From Candidatus Roslinia caecavium (GTDB lineage Bacteria; Bacillota; Clostridia; Monoglobales; Monoglobaceae), in NCBI GenBank assembly GCA_904419955.1, contig CAJFTO010000011.1, positions 1 through 64,000 on the forward strand: a stretch of DNA of 64,000 nt, given 5' to 3'. The notes under the pieces are model-generated. The model saw only the letters and a list, made by a program, of their open reading frames with translations. It had not been told where the DNA came from and did not search any database. This document shows positions 45,239 to 54,125 of this stretch, piece after piece (within the stretch, counting starts at the first letter, position 1; every line of letters starts with the position of its first letter). The translations under genes and the position numbers were made by a program.

Positions 45239-47110
45239 TCAGGCCTGGTCGCTGGGCATACGCCAGTCGCCTCGCGGCGAGAGGGTAACCGTTCCGACTT
45301 TCGGACCGTCGGGGATGCAGGAGCGTTTGAACTGATTCTGTTTGAATCTGCGCATGAACGCGTCCAGCCATTTCTCTATTACCGCGTCGTCGTATTCTCC
45401 GGAAAACGCGTATTTGGCGAGCCTGAATATCTTGTCTCGGTTAAAGCCGCGTCTTACATAGTTATACAGGAAGAAATCGTGCAGTTCGTAAGGCCCGACT
45501 ATATCCTCGGTCTCCTGCGATATTACTCCGTCCTTGGGCGGGAGCAGCTCCGGGCTGACCGGGGTGTCGAGGATATCTAACAGGACGGACTTAAGCTTGT
45601 CATCGCTGTTTTCGGCGACGTATCTGACGAGATATTTTACCAGGGTCTTGGGCACGGAGCAGTTGACCCCGTACATCGACATATGATCGCCGTTATAGGT
45701 CGCCCAGCCGAGCGCGAGCTCGCTGAGGTCGCCGGTGCCGATAACTATGCCGCCTACCTTGTTGGCGTAGTCCATCAAGACCTGCGTCCGCTCTCTCGCC
45801 TGGGAATTTTCGTAGGTAACGTCGTGTTTCTCTATGTCCGCGCCGATATCCCGCATATGAAGCGTCACCGATTCTTTTATATCGACCTCGATAAACTCGG
45901 CGCCGAGTTCTTCTATCAGTCTGACCGCGTTGTTGTACGTCCTGTCGGTGGTGCCGAAGCATGGCATGGTTATCGCCTTTATCCCACTGCGGTCGAGGCC
46001 GAGCCTGTCGAACGCCCTCGCCGTGACGAGCAGAGCGAGAGCGCTGTCGAGTCCGCCCGAGATCCCGAGCGTCACGTTCTTGCAGCCAATATGTTCGAGC
46101 CGCTTCTTAAGGCCCATGTACTGCATTGCGAATATCGTCTCGCAGCGCTCGAAGAGTTTGCTCTTGCTCGACGGAACGAACGGACGGGGATTGACCCGGC
46201 GGGTAAGTTCGGTTTCTTCGAGCTTTGCGTCAAAATATATGCGCCTGTATTCGTCGTCGAATTCGGCGGTAAACGTATTCATCTTACGCCTGTCCAGACT
46301 TATTCTGTTTACGTCTATCTCTGAAACGATAAGATCGTTTTCAAACAGCTTAGTCTCATTTAATATAGAGCCGCATTCGCCGATTATGTTATGCCCGGCG
46401 AAGACCATATCGGTCGTGGATTCGCCTTCCCCGGCGTCGGCGTAGACGTAGCCGCACAGCAGTTTGGACGACTGCGACTTTATGAGACTGCGCCGAAACT
46501 CCGCCTTGGATATTACCTCGTCGCTCGCCGAAAGATTGAGGATGATGGACGCCCCGTTTATCGCGTGGGAGACGCTCGGCGGCTTCGGAACCCACAGATC
46601 CTCGCACAGCTCGACGCCGAAGGTGAAATCAGGATCGTCCGCGCACGAGAACAAGAGCTTGGTTCCGAACGGAACGTCTTTGCCGTCGATCCGTATCTCC
46701 GTATTCCCGCTGAAGGGATTAAAATGCCGCAGTTCGTAAAATTCGGAGTAGTTCGGAAGGTTTTGCTTCGGTACGATCCCGAGGATCTCCCCGCCTTTGA
46801 TCACGGCGGCGGCGTTATAGAGTTTATTGTTGAACAGTATCGGCAGCCCCACGGCCGAGACAATGTCGTATTCACGGGTCGCTTCCGCGATACGCATAAG
46901 TCCGTCCAAGGCCGCGGGCGCGGTATCGCTCAGCAGGAACAGATCCTGACAGGTATAGCCTGTAAGGCACAATTCGGGCAGAACTATCAGCTTGGCGCCC
47001 GCTTCGTATCCTTTTTCGATCTGCTCTGCGATACTTTTCGAGTTGAATTCTATGTCCGCGACCTTGATCTTGGGCGTCGCCGCGGCAACTTTGATAAATC
47101 CGTCTTTCAC
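45239..47110 (-). CDS. nadE: Glutamine-dependent NAD+ synthetase
   Basis: Amidates nicotinic acid adenine dinucleotide with ammonia from glutamine. 623 residues. N-terminal nitrilase-type glutaminase (1-270): catalytic Glu in KLIVLPELCLTGYTCQD near 45, Lys in GIVPKQNLPNYSEFYE near 115, Cys in FGVELCEDLWVP near 170. C-terminal synthetase with the PP-loop LGISGGLDSALALLV near 350, GTGDLSELALGWATYNGDHMS, and a helical end. The start is GTG without a strong ribosome site. The two-domain form frees the cell from free-ammonia dependence. Confidence 0.95.
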   Translation of the reverse strand: MKDGFIKVAAATPKIKVADIEFNSKSIAEQIEKGYEAGAKLIVLPELCLTGYTCQDLFLLSDTAPAALDGLMRIAEATREYDIVSAVGLPILFNNKLYNAAAVIKGGEILGIVPKQNLPNYSEFYELRHFNPFSGNTEIRIDGKDVPFGTKLLFSCADDPDFTFGVELCEDLWVPKPPSVSHAINGASIILNLSASDEVISKAEFRRSLIKSQSSKLLCGYVYADAGEGESTTDMVFAGHNIIGECGSILNETKLFENDLIVSEIDVNRISLDRRKMNTFTAEFDDEYRRIYFDAKLEETELTRRVNPRPFVPSSKSKLFERCETIFAMQYMGLKKRLEHIGCKNVTLGISGGLDSALALLVTARAFDRLGLDRSGIKAITMPCFGTTDRTYNNAVRLIEELGAEFIEVDIKESVTLHMRDIGADIEKHDVTYENSQARERTQVLMDYANKVGGIVIGTGDLSELALGWATYNGDHMSMYGVNCSVPKTLVKYLVRYVAENSDDKLKSVLLDILDTPVSPELLPPKDGVISQETEDIVGPYELHDFFLYNYVRRGFNRDKIFRLAKYAFSGEYDDAVIEKWLDAFMRRFKQNQFKRSCIPDGPKVGTVTLSPRGDWRMPSDQA

Positions 47111-47150
47111 TATGATTACACTACGCTTTCCGCCCGCCTTTTTATAGATT

Positions 47151-47185
47151 AAGCGTTCCCTTTGGCGGGCTGAGCGGGAACGCTT
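47151..47185. other. Hairpin between mtaB and nadE
   Basis: AAGCGTTCCC/GGGAACGCTT is a perfect 10-bp stem with a 15-base loop, positioned after mtaB and before nadE on the minus strand. It lacks a T-run, so it may terminate weakly or stabilise the mtaB 3' end. Confidence 0.5.
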
Positions 47186-47241
47186 GAGTTATCGCTTTAT
47201 AAATTTTGTTTTATTTCTGAAAATTTAATTTTGTAAAATAT

Positions 47242-48570
47242 TTATAGAGAAACCGTTTCGCATACTTCGGCCGTCAGCGCTTCCTCCGCTTGGTCGTAGC
47301 CGGTTATCCGCGCGTCTGCTATCCTGCCGCAGGCGTCTTTGCCGTTGTAAGATATGAGAACGTCCATGTAGTTAGCGGTCGTCGCATGATAAACTCCGTT
47401 TTGTCTCTCCTGTTCGATCAGTACGGGCATGACGCGTCCGATATGCTTGCTGTAGAAGTCCTTTTTCATATCGGAGGCGAGGGAGAGCATTCTATGACTC
47501 CGTTCTTCCTTGACGCGCTCGTCCACCCTGCCCGGCATTTTTTCGGCGGCCGTGCCGCGGCGCACCGAATACTTAAAGATATGCATCTGCGAAAAGCCTA
47601 TCTCCTTGCAGAAGTTATAGGATTCCTCAAATTCTTCATCCGTCTCTCCTACGAATCCGACCATCAGATCTGTGGTTATCGCCGCGTCCTTGAAACATTT
47701 CCTGAGCAGAGCCGCCGCGCCTCTGTACTGCTCGGCCGAATATCTGCGCTTCATCCTCTTCAGAGTAGCGTCAGATCCGCTTTGCAGGGAAAGATGAAAC
47801 TGCGGACACAGCTTATTAAGCTTCGCGGCTCTTGAGGCGAACTCTTCGTCCACTATACCCGGTTCTATCGAGCCAAGGCGTATTCTGCGTATCCCGTCGA
47901 TCCTATCCAGCGCTTCTATTACGTCTATGAGCCGGCGGCCGTCATTAATATCTTTGCCGTAAGAACCGATATGTATTCCGGTCAGGACTATTTCGCTGTA
48001 GCCGTTTTGGGCCAGCGCCTCGGCTTCTTTTATGATATTGTCGAGACTCCTCGAGCGGACCGGGCCCCTCGCGAACGGTATTATGCAGTAGGAACAGAAA
48101 TTATCGCAGCCGTCTTCTATCTTGACGTTCGCCCTGATACGCGACTGTCCTGTAGAAACGGCGATCTCTTCAAATTTCTTTTCGCGCAGTATGTCGATAA
48201 CCGAATCGGTCTTTTTGCCGGCCAAAGCGTCCTCGACCATTTTCACGATCTCGCTCCTGCCCTTGTTTCCGATTATAACGTCCACGCCCTCTATCGAGCG
48301 GACGCGCTCGGGTTCGGTTTGCGCAAAGCAGCCGGTTACGGCTATGACCGCGCCGGGGTTCAGTCTCACGGCTCTGCGTATCTGCTGTCTCGATTTTTTA
48401 GCGCCCGTTCCGGTGACGGTGCAGGTGTTGATAACGCAGACGTCGGCCGGAGCGTTCTCGTCGCGGACGACCGCATATCCCGCCGCTTCAAACAGCTGAG
48501 CCATGGCCTCGCTTTCGTATATATTGGTTTTGCATCCTAATGTAATGAACTTAACAGTAATATTACCCAC
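47242..48570 (-). CDS. mtaB: tRNA t6A37 methylthiotransferase MtaB
   Basis: Radical-SAM methylthiotransferase forming ms2t6A at position 37 of tRNAs reading ANN codons. 442 residues. UPF0004 domain with three Cys: TLGCKTNIYES, VINTCTVTGTGAKKSRQQIRR and AVTGCFAQ. Radical-SAM motif EDGCDNFCSYCIIPFARGPVRSR near 150. TRAM domain at the end. The LGCKTN start and IRRAVRLNPGA distinguish MtaB from MiaB and RimO. The start is GTG with AAGAGG close ahead. Confidence 0.92.
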   Translation of the reverse strand: MGNITVKFITLGCKTNIYESEAMAQLFEAAGYAVVRDENAPADVCVINTCTVTGTGAKKSRQQIRRAVRLNPGAVIAVTGCFAQTEPERVRSIEGVDVIIGNKGRSEIVKMVEDALAGKKTDSVIDILREKKFEEIAVSTGQSRIRANVKIEDGCDNFCSYCIIPFARGPVRSRSLDNIIKEAEALAQNGYSEIVLTGIHIGSYGKDINDGRRLIDVIEALDRIDGIRRIRLGSIEPGIVDEEFASRAAKLNKLCPQFHLSLQSGSDATLKRMKRRYSAEQYRGAAALLRKCFKDAAITTDLMVGFVGETDEEFEESYNFCKEIGFSQMHIFKYSVRRGTAAEKMPGRVDERVKEERSHRMLSLASDMKKDFYSKHIGRVMPVLIEQERQNGVYHATTANYMDVLISYNGKDACGRIADARITGYDQAEEALTAEVCETVSL

Positions 48571-48669
48571 ATCCTCTTAAAAGCATATAACGATTATAGC
48601 GCTTGAATAGGACTTATGCAAGCAAAATATTACCTAATATATTGGGCTTGAAATCAGGCTTATATTATC

Positions 48670-48930
48670 ATGATCCGTTCTGCGCGGCCTTATGAGAGCA
48701 AGCTTATCGAGGTCCCCATAGGAGCAGAGGTCGTTGAAGAGGCAAGCGATAATTTCAGGTTTGCGTCCGCGGTCGCCGAATTTGGAATGATATTAAACGA
48801 TTCGGAATATAAGGGAACGTCTACGACAAAGGATGTGATCGAGCGCGCCCGGTCCGGTATGGGCGAGGATGAATTCGGCTTAAAGCACGAGTTCGTTCGG
48901 CTTGTCGATCTGATACAATACGCAAAGTAG
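48670..48930 (+). pseudogene. 3' stump of a VWA/DUF3520 (YfbK-like) gene
   Basis: 86 residues: SKLIEVPIG, DNFRFASAVAEFGMILNDSEYKG, TTKDVIERARSGMGEDEFGL, KHEFVRLVDLIQYAK. This is the C-terminal end of von Willebrand factor A-domain proteins of the YfbK type (DUF3520), which are normally over 500 residues. No VWA domain lies upstream, where only mtaB's 5' region is found, and there is no ribosome site. It is a leftover of deletion. Confidence 0.7.
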
Positions 48931-49091
48931 CGTCCGGGAATGAGAGAGTCGGAAAAAGAGGCTTAAACGAGGTTTATAAATAGACATTTTTCTCGTTAAA
49001 GTATAATATATATGCAGTATATTACTAAATAAATAGCTAATTTGCATAAAAAATTCAATCCAAAATTATGCAACAATTATATCAATTTTAA

Positions 49092-49120
49092 TTGACTAAT
49101 GAGCGATAAAAATATATAAT
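49092..49120 (+). promoter_or_regulatory. Near-consensus promoter of the HPr-like gene
   Basis: TTGACT and TATAAT with a 17-base spacer. The leader is about 140 bases and contains a GGCGC/GCGCC hairpin near 49160-49172. From 48931 to 49090 the sequence is AT-rich with no gene seen. Confidence 0.8.
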
Positions 49121-49264
49121 CTATATAAGGCTACTCTAACCTTATTGCGCTCGGCGCATAGGCGCTAAGCGCCGCTTGATACCTTTGTATATATGAGCTT
49201 GGAGCGGGAATATTTTAACGGAGCTTGCCTTTGATAAACTACTAATTGTTAGGAGGAGTTTGAA

Positions 49265-49492
49265 ATGAAAAAGTTTAAGGTTCTGTTGGGTTCGATTAAC
49301 GACGTTAAGAATTTTGTTAACATCGTTACAAAATACGATTACGACGTAGATTTGATTTCCGGCAGATATGTTGTTGACGCAAAATCGATAATGGGTATTT
49401 TCAGTTTGGATCTTACTCAGCCGATAGACGTTGAAATACACTCGGACGACTGCGACGCTTTTGTTGACGAGATAAAGCCTTATATTGTCTAA
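49265..49492 (+). CDS. HPr-like protein lacking the phosphorylatable His
   Basis: 75 residues with the HPr fold: strand KKFKVLLGSIND, helix VKNFVNIVTKYDYDVDLI, strand YVVDAKSIMGIFSLDL and the final helix DDCDAFVDEIKPYI. The Ser46-type KSIMG site, the HPrK target, is preserved. The His15 region of HPr (GLHARPA) is replaced by SINDVKNF, so it cannot carry phosphate in the sugar PTS. This recalls Bacillus Crh, which also lacks His15 and acts with CcpA, but it may be a different branch. AGGAGGAG and a strong promoter indicate good expression. Confidence 0.75.
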   Translation: MKKFKVLLGSINDVKNFVNIVTKYDYDVDLISGRYVVDAKSIMGIFSLDLTQPIDVEIHSDDCDAFVDEIKPYIV

Positions 49493-49500
49493 GCAAACTT

Positions 49501-49535
49501 AATCCCTGCATTTTATTTCAATGTAGGGATTTTAT
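49501..49535 (+). terminator. Terminator of the HPr-like gene
   Basis: AATCCCTGCATT/AATGTAGGGATT stem (one G-U) with a 7-base loop, followed by TTTATT. Confidence 0.8.
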
Positions 49536-49610
49536 TGCAATATTGCGAGAGATTAATATTACAATATTTGATGTTGATATAATTGCAGGCTTTAAAAGAT
49601 TCTATAAATC

Positions 49611-50051
49611 ATGTTTAATAGTTTTATGAACGAAGCCGTAAAAGAGGCGGTCAAAGCGTATGATTGCGGAGACGTGCCGGTCGGCGCGGTTATCGTTCAA
49701 AATAACAAAGTAATAGCCGCGGCTCATAACCGCCGCGAAGCCGATAACGACGCGGCGGCGCACGCTGAGATACTGGCTATTTCCACGGCCGGAGCGGTCA
49801 GAGGAAATTGGCGGCTTGACGATTGCGATCTGTACGTTACGCTCGAGCCGTGCCTGATGTGCTGCGGAGCGATCCGCGAAGCGCGTATAAGACGCGTATA
49901 TTTTGGAGCGTATGACAAAGAATACGGTTATATGGTATCTAATGGGGATATTCGGCACAGAGCTGAGATATACTGCGGTATAATGGAAGACGAATGTCTA
50001 AAACTTATTTCCGAATTTTTTCAAAAGATCCGCGGCGGTCTAAACGGTTAA
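49611..50051 (+). CDS. tadA: tRNA-specific adenosine deaminase
   Basis: Converts A34 to inosine in tRNA-Arg(ACG). 146 residues. Zinc and catalytic motifs: AAAHAEILAIS (His, Glu) near 55 and TLEPCLMCCGAI (the two Cys of PCxxC) near 85. DVPVGAVIVQNNKVIA and GNWRLDDCDLYV are typical. An ATG at 49626 is another possible start; no strong ribosome site is present before either. Confidence 0.92.
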   Translation: MFNSFMNEAVKEAVKAYDCGDVPVGAVIVQNNKVIAAAHNRREADNDAAAHAEILAISTAGAVRGNWRLDDCDLYVTLEPCLMCCGAIREARIRRVYFGAYDKEYGYMVSNGDIRHRAEIYCGIMEDECLKLISEFFQKIRGGLNG

Positions 50052-50257
50052 AGAAGATCGGGTCGCTTTAATATGCTTATAGATGATCCCGATACAACAT
50101 TGTTAAAATAAAAACAAAGTTAAAATTAAAAACTAATATAAATTCCATTGTTTATTGTTTATCGCCGATCGGGCCATGATAAAGACGGCGCGGTCGGCGA
50201 GACGATCAATAGACATGCACTACTTAACTTACAATCTAAAATTGGAGGATTAGAAAA

Positions 50258-52879
50258 ATGGCGCAAAAGTATGTATACCTTTTCAGTGAAGGCGACGCTA
50301 CAATGAGAAACCTGCTCGGCGGTAAGGGCGCGAACCTGGCCGAGATGACGAAACTCGGTTTCCCTGTTCCGCAGGGATTTACGGTAAGCACCGAGGCTTG
50401 TACCAGATACTATGAGGACGGCAAAACGATCGCTCCCGAGATAGAGGCTGAGATATACGCGGCTCTGGCGAAGACCGAGGAGATAGTAGGCAAAAAGTTC
50501 GGCGACGTGGACAACCCGTTCCTGGTATCGGTAAGAAGCGGCGCGAGAGCTTCCATGCCGGGTATGATGGACACGATATTAAATCTCGGTCTTAACGACG
50601 AGGTTGTAGAAGGTCTGGCTAAGCTGACGAATAACCCGAGATTCGCTTACGATTCGTATCGTCGTTTCATTCAGATGTTCTCGGACGTTGTTATGGAACT
50701 TTCCAAGAAGCGTTTCGAGGAGATCATCGACGAGATGAAAGAGGAGAGAGGAATAACTCTCGATACCGAATTTACAACCGAAGATCTGAAAGAGATGGTT
50801 GTTAAGTTCAAAGATTTCTATAAGGCTGAAAAGGGTGAAGATTTCCCGCAGGATCCTAAGACTCAGATGCTGGAGTCGGTAAAGGCCGTATTCAGATCGT
50901 GGGATAATCCTCGTGCCAACGTATACAGAAGAATGAACGATATCCCTTATTCGTGGGGTACGGCGGTAAACGTACAGGCTATGGTATTCGGTAATATGGG
51001 CGACACGTCCGGTACCGGCGTCGCGTTCACTCGCGATCCCGCAACCGGCGAGAAGAAGCTGTTCGGCGAATACCTTATAAACGCTCAGGGCGAGGACGTC
51101 GTCGCGGGCGTAAGAACGCCTAAGCCGATAGCTAAGCTCGAGGAAGATATGCCCGAGGTTTACGCTCAGTTCGTAGATATTGCTAATAAGCTTGAAAAGC
51201 ACTATAAAGATATGCAGGATATGGAGTATACCATCGAAAACGGTAAACTCTATATGCTCCAGACGCGTAACGGTAAGAGAACGGCCGCGGCCGCTATAAA
51301 GATCGCGGTTGATCTGGTTTCCGAAGGTATGATAACCAAGGAAGAGGCTATAATGAAGGTCGATCCCAAGCAGCTCGATTCTCTGCTCCACCCGACGTTC
51401 GTAGCTTCCGCGCTTAAGAACGCAGAAGTGTTCACGAAGGGGCTCGCCGCGTCTCCGGGCGCCGCTTGCGGTAAGGTATACTTCACCGCAGAAGACTGCG
51501 TAGCCGCTGCTGAAAACGGTGAGAAGACTGTGCTCGTTCGTCTCGAGACCTCGCCCGAGGATATCGAGGGCATGGAGGCCGCCGAGGGCGTGCTCACAGC
51601 AAGAGGCGGTATGACCTCTCATGCGGCGGTCGTCGCGCGCGGTATGGGTACGTGCTGCGTAGCGGGCTGCGGAGATATAAAAGTGGATTACGATAACGCT
51701 TGCTTCAGCGTAGGCGATACGGTTGTAAAGCAGGGCGATTATATTTCGATAGACGGTTCTACGGGTAACGTTTACCTCGGCCAGATAGAGACCGAATCGG
51801 CTAAAATGGCCGGCGACTTCGGCACGTTTATGAGCTGGGTAGACGAGATAAGAACGATGCAGGTAAGAACGAACGCCGATACGCCGCGCGACGCTAAGCA
51901 GGCTAAGGAGTTCGGCGCGGAGGGTATTGGTCTCTGCCGTACAGAGCACATGTTCTTTGCGGAGGATAGAATACCCGCTATCCGCGAGATGATAGTATCG
52001 AAGACGGCTGAGCAGAGAAAGAACGCGCTCGCTAAGATACTCCCGATGCAGAGAGGCGACTTCGAGGCAATATTCAGGGCTATGGACGGCCTCCCGGTAA
52101 CCATTCGTCTTCTGGACCCGCCGCTCCACGAATTCGTACCTCACACGGACGAGGACATCAAGGCGCTTGCCGACGAGATGGGTCTTACGTTCGAGGAGCT
52201 TAAGGCTACGGTAGACGGCTTAGAGGAGTTCAACCCGATGCTCGGACACCGCGGCTGCCGTTTGGCTGTTACCTTCCCCGAGATCGCGGAGATGCAGGCG
52301 CGCGCTATAATGGAAGCGGCCGTCGCTTGTAACAAAGACGGAATGAACGTGGTTCCTGAGATCATGGTTCCGCTTGTCGGAGAGGTCAAGGAGCTTAAAT
52401 ATGTCAAGAAATTCATAGTCGATACGGCTGAGAAGGTTCTCGAAGAGAACAACATGAAGTTCGACTATAAGATCGGTACGATGATAGAGATACCGAGAGC
52501 CGCTCTGACGGCGGACGAGATCGCCAAAGAGGCTGAGTTCTTCTCGTTCGGTACCAACGACCTGACGCAGATGACGTTCGGCTTCTCGCGCGACGACGCA
52601 GGTAAGTTCTTAAACGACTACTATGAGAAGAAGATATTCGAGTCCGATCCGTTCGCTAAGCTGGATCAGGTCGGCGTAGGAAAGCTGGTCAAGATGGGCG
52701 CCGAACTCGGAAGAGCTACCAGACCGGACATCAAGCTCGGTATCTGCGGAGAGCACGGCGGCGATCCGTCTACGGTAGAGTTCTGCTACAACGTAGGTCT
52801 CAACTACGTTTCATGCTCGCCGTTCCGCGTTCCGATCGCAAGACTTGCGGCTGCGCAGGCGGTTGTAAACGCTAAATAA
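50258..52879 (+). CDS. ppdK: Pyruvate, phosphate dikinase
   Basis: Interconverts pyruvate, ATP and Pi with PEP, AMP and PPi, a key link of PPi-based glycolysis or gluconeogenesis in anaerobes. 873 residues, full length. N-terminal ATP-grasp part (GGKGANLAEMTKLGFPVPQGF, then SVRSGARASMPGMMDTILNLG), mobile domain with the phospho-His in LTARGGMTSHAAVVARGMGT near 455, and the TIM barrel with GIGLCRTEHMFF, NPMLGHRGCRL and GICGEHGGDPSTVEFC. GGAGG precedes the ATG. Codon choice is more biased (GGT, CTC, AAG) than in neighbours, as for highly expressed genes. Confidence 0.97.
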   Translation: MAQKYVYLFSEGDATMRNLLGGKGANLAEMTKLGFPVPQGFTVSTEACTRYYEDGKTIAPEIEAEIYAALAKTEEIVGKKFGDVDNPFLVSVRSGARASMPGMMDTILNLGLNDEVVEGLAKLTNNPRFAYDSYRRFIQMFSDVVMELSKKRFEEIIDEMKEERGITLDTEFTTEDLKEMVVKFKDFYKAEKGEDFPQDPKTQMLESVKAVFRSWDNPRANVYRRMNDIPYSWGTAVNVQAMVFGNMGDTSGTGVAFTRDPATGEKKLFGEYLINAQGEDVVAGVRTPKPIAKLEEDMPEVYAQFVDIANKLEKHYKDMQDMEYTIENGKLYMLQTRNGKRTAAAAIKIAVDLVSEGMITKEEAIMKVDPKQLDSLLHPTFVASALKNAEVFTKGLAASPGAACGKVYFTAEDCVAAAENGEKTVLVRLETSPEDIEGMEAAEGVLTARGGMTSHAAVVARGMGTCCVAGCGDIKVDYDNACFSVGDTVVKQGDYISIDGSTGNVYLGQIETESAKMAGDFGTFMSWVDEIRTMQVRTNADTPRDAKQAKEFGAEGIGLCRTEHMFFAEDRIPAIREMIVSKTAEQRKNALAKILPMQRGDFEAIFRAMDGLPVTIRLLDPPLHEFVPHTDEDIKALADEMGLTFEELKATVDGLEEFNPMLGHRGCRLAVTFPEIAEMQARAIMEAAVACNKDGMNVVPEIMVPLVGEVKELKYVKKFIVDTAEKVLEENNMKFDYKIGTMIEIPRAALTADEIAKEAEFFSFGTNDLTQMTFGFSRDDAGKFLNDYYEKKIFESDPFAKLDQVGVGKLVKMGAELGRATRPDIKLGICGEHGGDPSTVEFCYNVGLNYVSCSPFRVPIARLAAAQAVVNAK

Positions 52880-52911
52880 AGACTGATAGATAATATATAA
52901 CGTATATTAGG

Positions 52912-52948
52912 CGCGCCGTCACGGCTTAAGTGGCGGCGCGTTTTAATT
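52912..52948 (+). terminator. Terminator of ppdK
   Basis: 10-bp GC-rich stem CGCGCCGTCA/TGGCGGCGCG (one G-U) and TTTTAATTT, 33 bases past the stop codon. Confidence 0.85.
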
Positions 52949-53102
52949 TGCTTAATAAAACGGAATAATTTTTACAACCGCGGGCAACGCTCAAACCGGC
53001 GAATACGGCTTAGGCAGGGGTTTCGTTGATTTATGGACAGGTTCTACAAAAATGTTTATTAATTTTTGTGAGAAAATATTAGCGCTTTAGTAGGTTTTAT
53101 TA

Positions 53103-53131
53103 TTGTTATAACAAAGGATCTATGATAGAAT
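53103..53131 (+). promoter_or_regulatory. Promoter of the stalk-domain gene
   Basis: TTGTTA and TAGAAT with 17 bases between them, about 70 bases before the start codon. The preceding 150 bases show no gene. Confidence 0.6.
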
Positions 53132-53200
53132 AAAGATATAAGACGATATCGAATGAATAAAAATGCGGAGACGCAAAAATCTGTTTAGGAGGCGATAATT

Positions 53201-53932
53201 ATGAAGAAAGAGATCAAAGGGTTTGTATGCGGCGTTGTTGCGACCACGCTGGTCGCGGGCGGTTTTGCTTTCGCCGCGGGGCAATGGAAAACGATAGACG
53301 TACTGGAAAACGACATCACCGTAGTTGTCGACGGAGAAACGCTGAACGAGAGCAATTTCTTGTATAACGACCGCACATACTTACAGATTCGCGCCGTGGC
53401 CGAGGCGTTAGATAAGACGGTGCGCTACGACGAGGCGACGAACACCGCTTATATAGAGAGCGCTCCGAGCGGAAATACATCGACGGCGGCGTCCACGACG
53501 GCGCCCGCGGCTCCGACATCCGCGCCTGTAGCTCAGGCAACTACGGCTCCGGCGCAGGCGACCGCGGCGCCGACAATAAATTCAAATTATACCATGTACG
53601 CCGAGGCTTCTTGGTGTCCCGACTTCGGATCGGTAACCGGCGCGACTCTGATAAATGCGAGAGAGTATAACGCGAGAGGATACAGCGGCTACATGTACAT
53701 GTATTCGGCGGTCGGAAACAGGCGTACTATTCTCAAATCCTACGGCGACCTGATGGAATCGCTTGGGTTTACGAGATATGACGAAGACGATTTCGATAAC
53801 GATTACGACTTCGACTACGACGACATGTACGACGATTACGAGGATTCGATATACATCAGAGGAAACTATACCGTGACCGTTTCGGAGGACGACGGTATGA
53901 TCGAGGTATACGCGCTTCAAAACCAAGCTTAG
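53201..53932 (+). CDS. Exported stalk-domain protein with Thr/Ala/Pro linker and acidic Tyr-rich tail
   Basis: 243 residues. Signal peptide about 1-26 (ends FAFAAGQ). Residues 30-88 form a copper-amine-oxidase-N-like stalk domain: DITVVVDGETLNESNFLYND and RTYLQIRAVAEALDKTVRYD. A Thr/Ala/Pro-rich linker (90-128) leads to a C-terminal domain starting YTMYAEASWCPDFGSVTGA. That domain carries an Asp/Tyr-rich stretch near 187-208 (pattern DYDFDYDDMYDDYED) that could bind cations. AGGAGG lies before the ATG. Monocistronic with its own promoter and terminator. Role unknown; attachment to wall or membrane is inferred. Confidence 0.75.
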   Translation: MKKEIKGFVCGVVATTLVAGGFAFAAGQWKTIDVLENDITVVVDGETLNESNFLYNDRTYLQIRAVAEALDKTVRYDEATNTAYIESAPSGNTSTAASTTAPAAPTSAPVAQATTAPAQATAAPTINSNYTMYAEASWCPDFGSVTGATLINAREYNARGYSGYMYMYSAVGNRRTILKSYGDLMESLGFTRYDEDDFDNDYDFDYDDMYDDYEDSIYIRGNYTVTVSEDDGMIEVYALQNQA

Positions 53933-53968
53933 ATCAAGTCTGTAAATTAAAAATTTAAACTAATAAAA

Positions 53969-54010
53969 AATGACAAAGTCTGCGGATATGCGGCTTTGTC
54001 ATTTCTGTTT
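53969..54010 (+). terminator. Terminator of the stalk-domain gene
   Basis: AATGACAAAG/CTTTGTCATT perfect 10-bp stem followed by TCTGTTTTT. Confidence 0.85.
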
Positions 54011-54125
54011 TTAAGAGTTGTTATTTGATAACCGGTATTTTCTGCGCGGCGTCGGACGCATGCGCGTTAAGCGTGTATCGAGTCGCTGCAGTATACCGTT
54101 TTTATCGAACTTCTTTAGGCCGCTG

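Noticed and set aside
44829-45335. 168-codon plus-strand frame between hydG and nadE
   Set aside because: Crosses a terminator, the XRE remnant and the 3' end of nadE; composition and content do not look like a protein.
46391-47152. 253-codon plus-strand frame antisense to nadE
   Set aside because: Shadow frame of the nitrilase domain; no ribosome site or homology.
50051-50258. CGCCGA/TCGGCG hairpin before ppdK as an attenuator
   Set aside because: There is a stem near 50162-50200 but no T-run or alternative stem; not enough for a regulatory call.
50579-52144. 521-codon open frame on the minus strand inside ppdK
   Set aside because: Fully antisense to a strongly conserved gene with biased codons, which creates long shadow frames; its translation has no recognisable domain.
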